Positions 24,325 through 25,968 of a DNA stretch of 25,968 bases are shown one piece after another. This stretch comes from Candidatus Aerophobota bacterium (GTDB lineage Bacteria; Aerophobota; Aerophobia; Aerophobales; B3-G15). Both the position numbers and the translations under genes were made by a program. The DNA lies in assembly GCA_030615365.1 (NCBI GenBank), contig JAUWZM010000036.1, positions 1 to 25,968 of the forward strand, given 5' to 3'. The stretch's first letter is position 1; the number at the start of each line of letters is the position of its first letter. The notes below the pieces were generated by a model, which saw nothing but the letters and a program-made list of their open reading frames with translations, searched no databases and was not told the DNA's origin.

Positions 24325-25410
24325 TTATCTGGACCACCGCTTCTCAAGACCGGGGAACTCGGGAAACTTAGCATGTGGTTCTTTCTGATACCAATAGGCC
24401 ACCGAGGCAATGTCATCTGCGAGCGGCTGATACTTGATGTTAGGCCACCAACCGAGTGCTTGTATGCTCACGCGCAGATCTGCCTGAAAGCGGATGGGAT
24501 CCATAATGTGCCATCGGTATAGGCTCCATTTCGGGGGGCCGTTGGTTCCCGGGTGCTTGAGTGTGTTGCCTACGTACGCTGTGCTATAAACCTCTGGAAA
24601 TCCATAGCTGCCGCAAAAATAGTCTTCTGTTCCTGTGCCGCAAATCGTTGGGAATTCTTTGTCGCCATCTATGTAGAACTTGATTTCCCCCTCCCCAAAC
24701 CATCCGTCTGATAGCTGCGTCCAGGCGAGAAACGTTCCTACGTACTGTCCCTGTCCCCGAACACCGTCCAGAATTGTGTATTCCGGCTTTGCGCGATCCG
24801 TAACATCACGCCTCCACTGGGCATGGAAATACCCCACATGATCCGGGATTTCGGTTTCGGCATAGGTGATCTGAAAGGCAAGAAGTCTTAGGTCTTTGGC
24901 GGATTCGTTGGTGAAGGTTACCCTGCAATGCCTTCGGAATGGCATTGACCAGTAACAGTTTAGCGCTGACATTGGATTGACTACCACCGCAAGGGAATTG
25001 ACGGGAGCGAAAAGGTCATGCCCGACGGCGAAGAAATCTGTCATGGGCACTTCAATCGAGGGGGTCTTCTCCTCGTCCCAGTAGAAACGCAGAATACAGG
25101 ACCGTCCATTGCCGGCCCAATTGGTTTCGGTAGCCATCCAGATGTGCTGGATGATCCCGGGTCCATCCACGTCTATCAGGGTAACAGTCTCTCCGGCTCT
25201 GGGTTTCAGAAAGGGGCGCACTTTCCATCCTTGCCCCAGATTATCTGCTGCGGCCGAATGCGGCAGATCAGGGTCCTCTGGATTTGGAATAGCCATCCCG
25301 CCTTTACCTTTTGCACCCGTAGGATTCTCTGGAGAAATCGAGCGCGTGCAGGCCTTTGACAGCAAGGGCAGTCCACCAAGCCCGAGGCTAAATTTTTCAA
25401 GATTGTTCAT
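24325..25410 (-). CDS. GH172 (DUF2961) family glycoside hydrolase
   Basis: DUF2961 proteins make up glycoside hydrolase family 172, whose characterised members act on fructofuranose, arabinofuranose and related furanosides. The 361 residues show the family's jelly-roll features: GETVTLIDVDGPGIIQHIWM (77-96), CILRFYWDEEKTPSIEVPMTDFFAVGH, and the signature GWFGEGEIKFYIDGDKEFPT followed by GTGTEDYFCGSYGF, where the conserved glutamates probably form the active site. There is no signal peptide (start MNNLEKFSLGLGG), so it would be cytoplasmic. AAAGGAGA precedes the ATG. It has its own strong promoter with a dyad (25504-25532). Together with the Gfo/Idh-like scrap it suggests an older sugar-use locus. 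Confidence 0.88.
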   Translation of the reverse strand: MNNLEKFSLGLGGLPLLSKACTRSISPENPTGAKGKGGMAIPNPEDPDLPHSAAADNLGQGWKVRPFLKPRAGETVTLIDVDGPGIIQHIWMATETNWAGNGRSCILRFYWDEEKTPSIEVPMTDFFAVGHDLFAPVNSLAVVVNPMSALNCYWSMPFRRHCRVTFTNESAKDLRLLAFQITYAETEIPDHVGYFHAQWRRDVTDRAKPEYTILDGVRGQGQYVGTFLAWTQLSDGWFGEGEIKFYIDGDKEFPTICGTGTEDYFCGSYGFPEVYSTAYVGNTLKHPGTNGPPKWSLYRWHIMDPIRFQADLRVSIQALGWWPNIKYQPLADDIASVAYWYQKEPHAKFPEFPGLEKRWSR

Positions 25411-25503
25411 AGGTTTCTCCTTTTTGCTTCATAAATCTCTCCTATTTAAGCGGTTAATATGCAGTAGAAAAGCTAAGTAATCTAAGGAATACTACATTTT
25501 TAT

Positions 25504-25532
25504 AGTATAAGCAGATTCCTTCTGCGTGTCAA
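25504..25532 (-). promoter_or_regulatory. Promoter with operator-like dyad for the GH172 gene
   Basis: On the - strand TTGACA (25527-25532), a 17-base spacer and TATACT (25504-25509) form a near-consensus promoter. The spacer contains GCAGA-AGGAA-TCTGC (25511-25525), a 5-bp-arm dyad between the two boxes, a classic place for a repressor site. Confidence 0.65.
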
Positions 25533-25602
25533 ATTCAAAATAAAATTGGCTACAATGATACTGAACGCTTTTCAAAGAAAAAATATAACAGAAATTACTG
25601 GT

Positions 25603-25806
25603 TTAAGAAAGTAAAAGATGTCTGGACGGCCATGAGGAAACGTATCTTTTTTCTTGTACAGAAATAAGTTTGTAGTTAAGCTCTTCTCCCTGGTAAAAGA
25701 TGTGTATGGATCCATCTAATCGTTTCTGCACTTCTACTTTAGCTTTAGCAAAACTAAATCGTGTTTCAGTTGGAAGAATCAAGTATTTACTTCCCTGGTA
25801 TAATCT
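25603..25806 (-). pseudogene. C-terminal fragment of an ISNCY-like transposase
   Basis: The - strand has an open stretch of 67 codons with no start, ending at 25603. Its content (ILPTETRFSFAKAKVEV, QKRLDGSIHIFYQGEEL) fits the C-terminal beta-barrel-like tail of ISNCY/IS481-type transposases, where a VEVxxxLDGSxxxxYxGxxL motif follows the DDE domain. TGA and TAG stops lie directly upstream and the catalytic domain is absent, so it is dead. Confidence 0.5.
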
Positions 25807-25826
25807 TCACTATAAGTGAAGATTAT
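25800..25826. repeat. Perfect 12-bp-arm hairpin at the transposase breakpoint
   Basis: ATAATCTTCACT (25800-25811), loop ATA, AGTGAAGATTAT (25815-25826). Every base pairs. It sits exactly where the transposase fragment loses its frame and just before the IS200/IS605-like end. Confidence 0.65.
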
Positions 25827-25855
25827 TATTTGACACCATAAATACCTCCTGCAAG

Positions 25856-25902
25856 CCACGTCGTTTACGGCGTGGTTAGGGAGGTGTCCAGCGAAGCTGG
25901 AC
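25856..25902. mobile_element. Double hairpin, probable left end of an IS200/IS605 element
   Basis: Two stems lie in tandem: CCACGTCG-TTTA-CGGCGTGG (25856-25875, one T·G pair) and GTCCAGC-GAA-GCTGGAC (25886-25902, perfect). Subterminal hairpins recognised as single strands are the hallmark of IS200/IS605 ends, and a frame resembling the start of TnpA follows 30 bases later. The element continues beyond the window. Confidence 0.5.
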
Positions 25903-25931
25903 TAAATTGCTCTTTTAATTAGAATGAGAGT

Positions 25932-25968
25932 ATGAGCAAGATTAAAGCAACACCTCATGCGGTATATA
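25932..25968 (+). CDS. tnpA: Start of a probable IS200/IS605 TnpA transposase (cut by window end)
   Basis: Only 12 codons are visible, MSKIKATPHAVY. Y1 transposases of the IS200/IS605 group commonly begin with a short basic stretch and then HxVY before the first beta strand. The double hairpin upstream supports the reading. The call rests on very few residues. Confidence 0.4.
   Translation, partial: MSKIKATPHAVY

Noticed and set aside
1..25968. CRISPR array, tRNA or rRNA genes
   Set aside because: No regularly spaced direct repeats, no cloverleaf with T-loop and no rRNA core sequences were seen on reading both strands.

Overview
The window comes from an uncultured, moderately AT-rich bacterium. 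The core genes are densely packed, mostly on the + strand, and the order dprA-topA-xerC-hslV-hslU is shared with Firmicutes and several candidate phyla. I cannot name the phylum. Aerophobota/Atribacterota-like or Omnitrophota-like lineages would fit the gene order and the many small hairpin repeats between genes, but this is a guess. No rRNA, tRNA or CRISPR array is visible.

Layout. Positions 1-644 hold only repeat-like sequence. A LacI-family regulator (645-1667, -) faces lysS (1883-3328, +) across a divergent promoter region. A repeat-filled gap (3335-3644) leads to a housekeeping run on +: ilvE, ilvC, ilvN, ndk, a DUF1015 gene, dprA, topA, xerC, hslV, hslU, acylphosphatase and an isochorismatase-family hydrolase (3671-15055). 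These cover branched-chain amino acid synthesis, nucleotide balance, DNA uptake/topology/chromosome resolution and ATP-dependent proteolysis. The ketol-acid reductoisomerase has an unusual cofactor loop that suggests NADH use.

From 15264 to 25410 every gene is on the - strand and the region is accessory. Reading in the direction of transcription: a GH172/DUF2961 glycosidase (25410-24325); the broken start of a secreted protein; a compact toxin-antitoxin-chaperone (TAC) module consisting of a HigB-like toxin, a HigA-like antitoxin with a long C-terminal tail, and a SecB-like chaperone (23942-22625); the 3' scrap of a possible Gfo/Idh/MocA-type gene; then a type III restriction-modification operon mod - MNT nucleotidyltransferase - res, followed by a small four-cysteine protein and a NYN/LOTUS-domain putative RNase (22466-15703). 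A small Zn-ribbon gene (15485-15264) ends the block. G+C shifts sharply along this block (about one third in TAC, about half in res), and the target-recognition part of mod is itself an AT-rich patch inside a more GC-rich gene. The block is therefore a mosaic built by several transfers.

The right edge (25603-25968) is mobile-element debris: the C-terminal piece of an ISNCY-like transposase, a perfect 12-bp-arm hairpin, and what looks like the left end of an IS200/IS605 element with the first 12 codons of its TnpA.

The most interesting unit is the composite island: a chaperone-controlled toxin module immediately upstream of, and co-oriented with, a type III R-M operon that carries an embedded MNT protein and a downstream NYN RNase.
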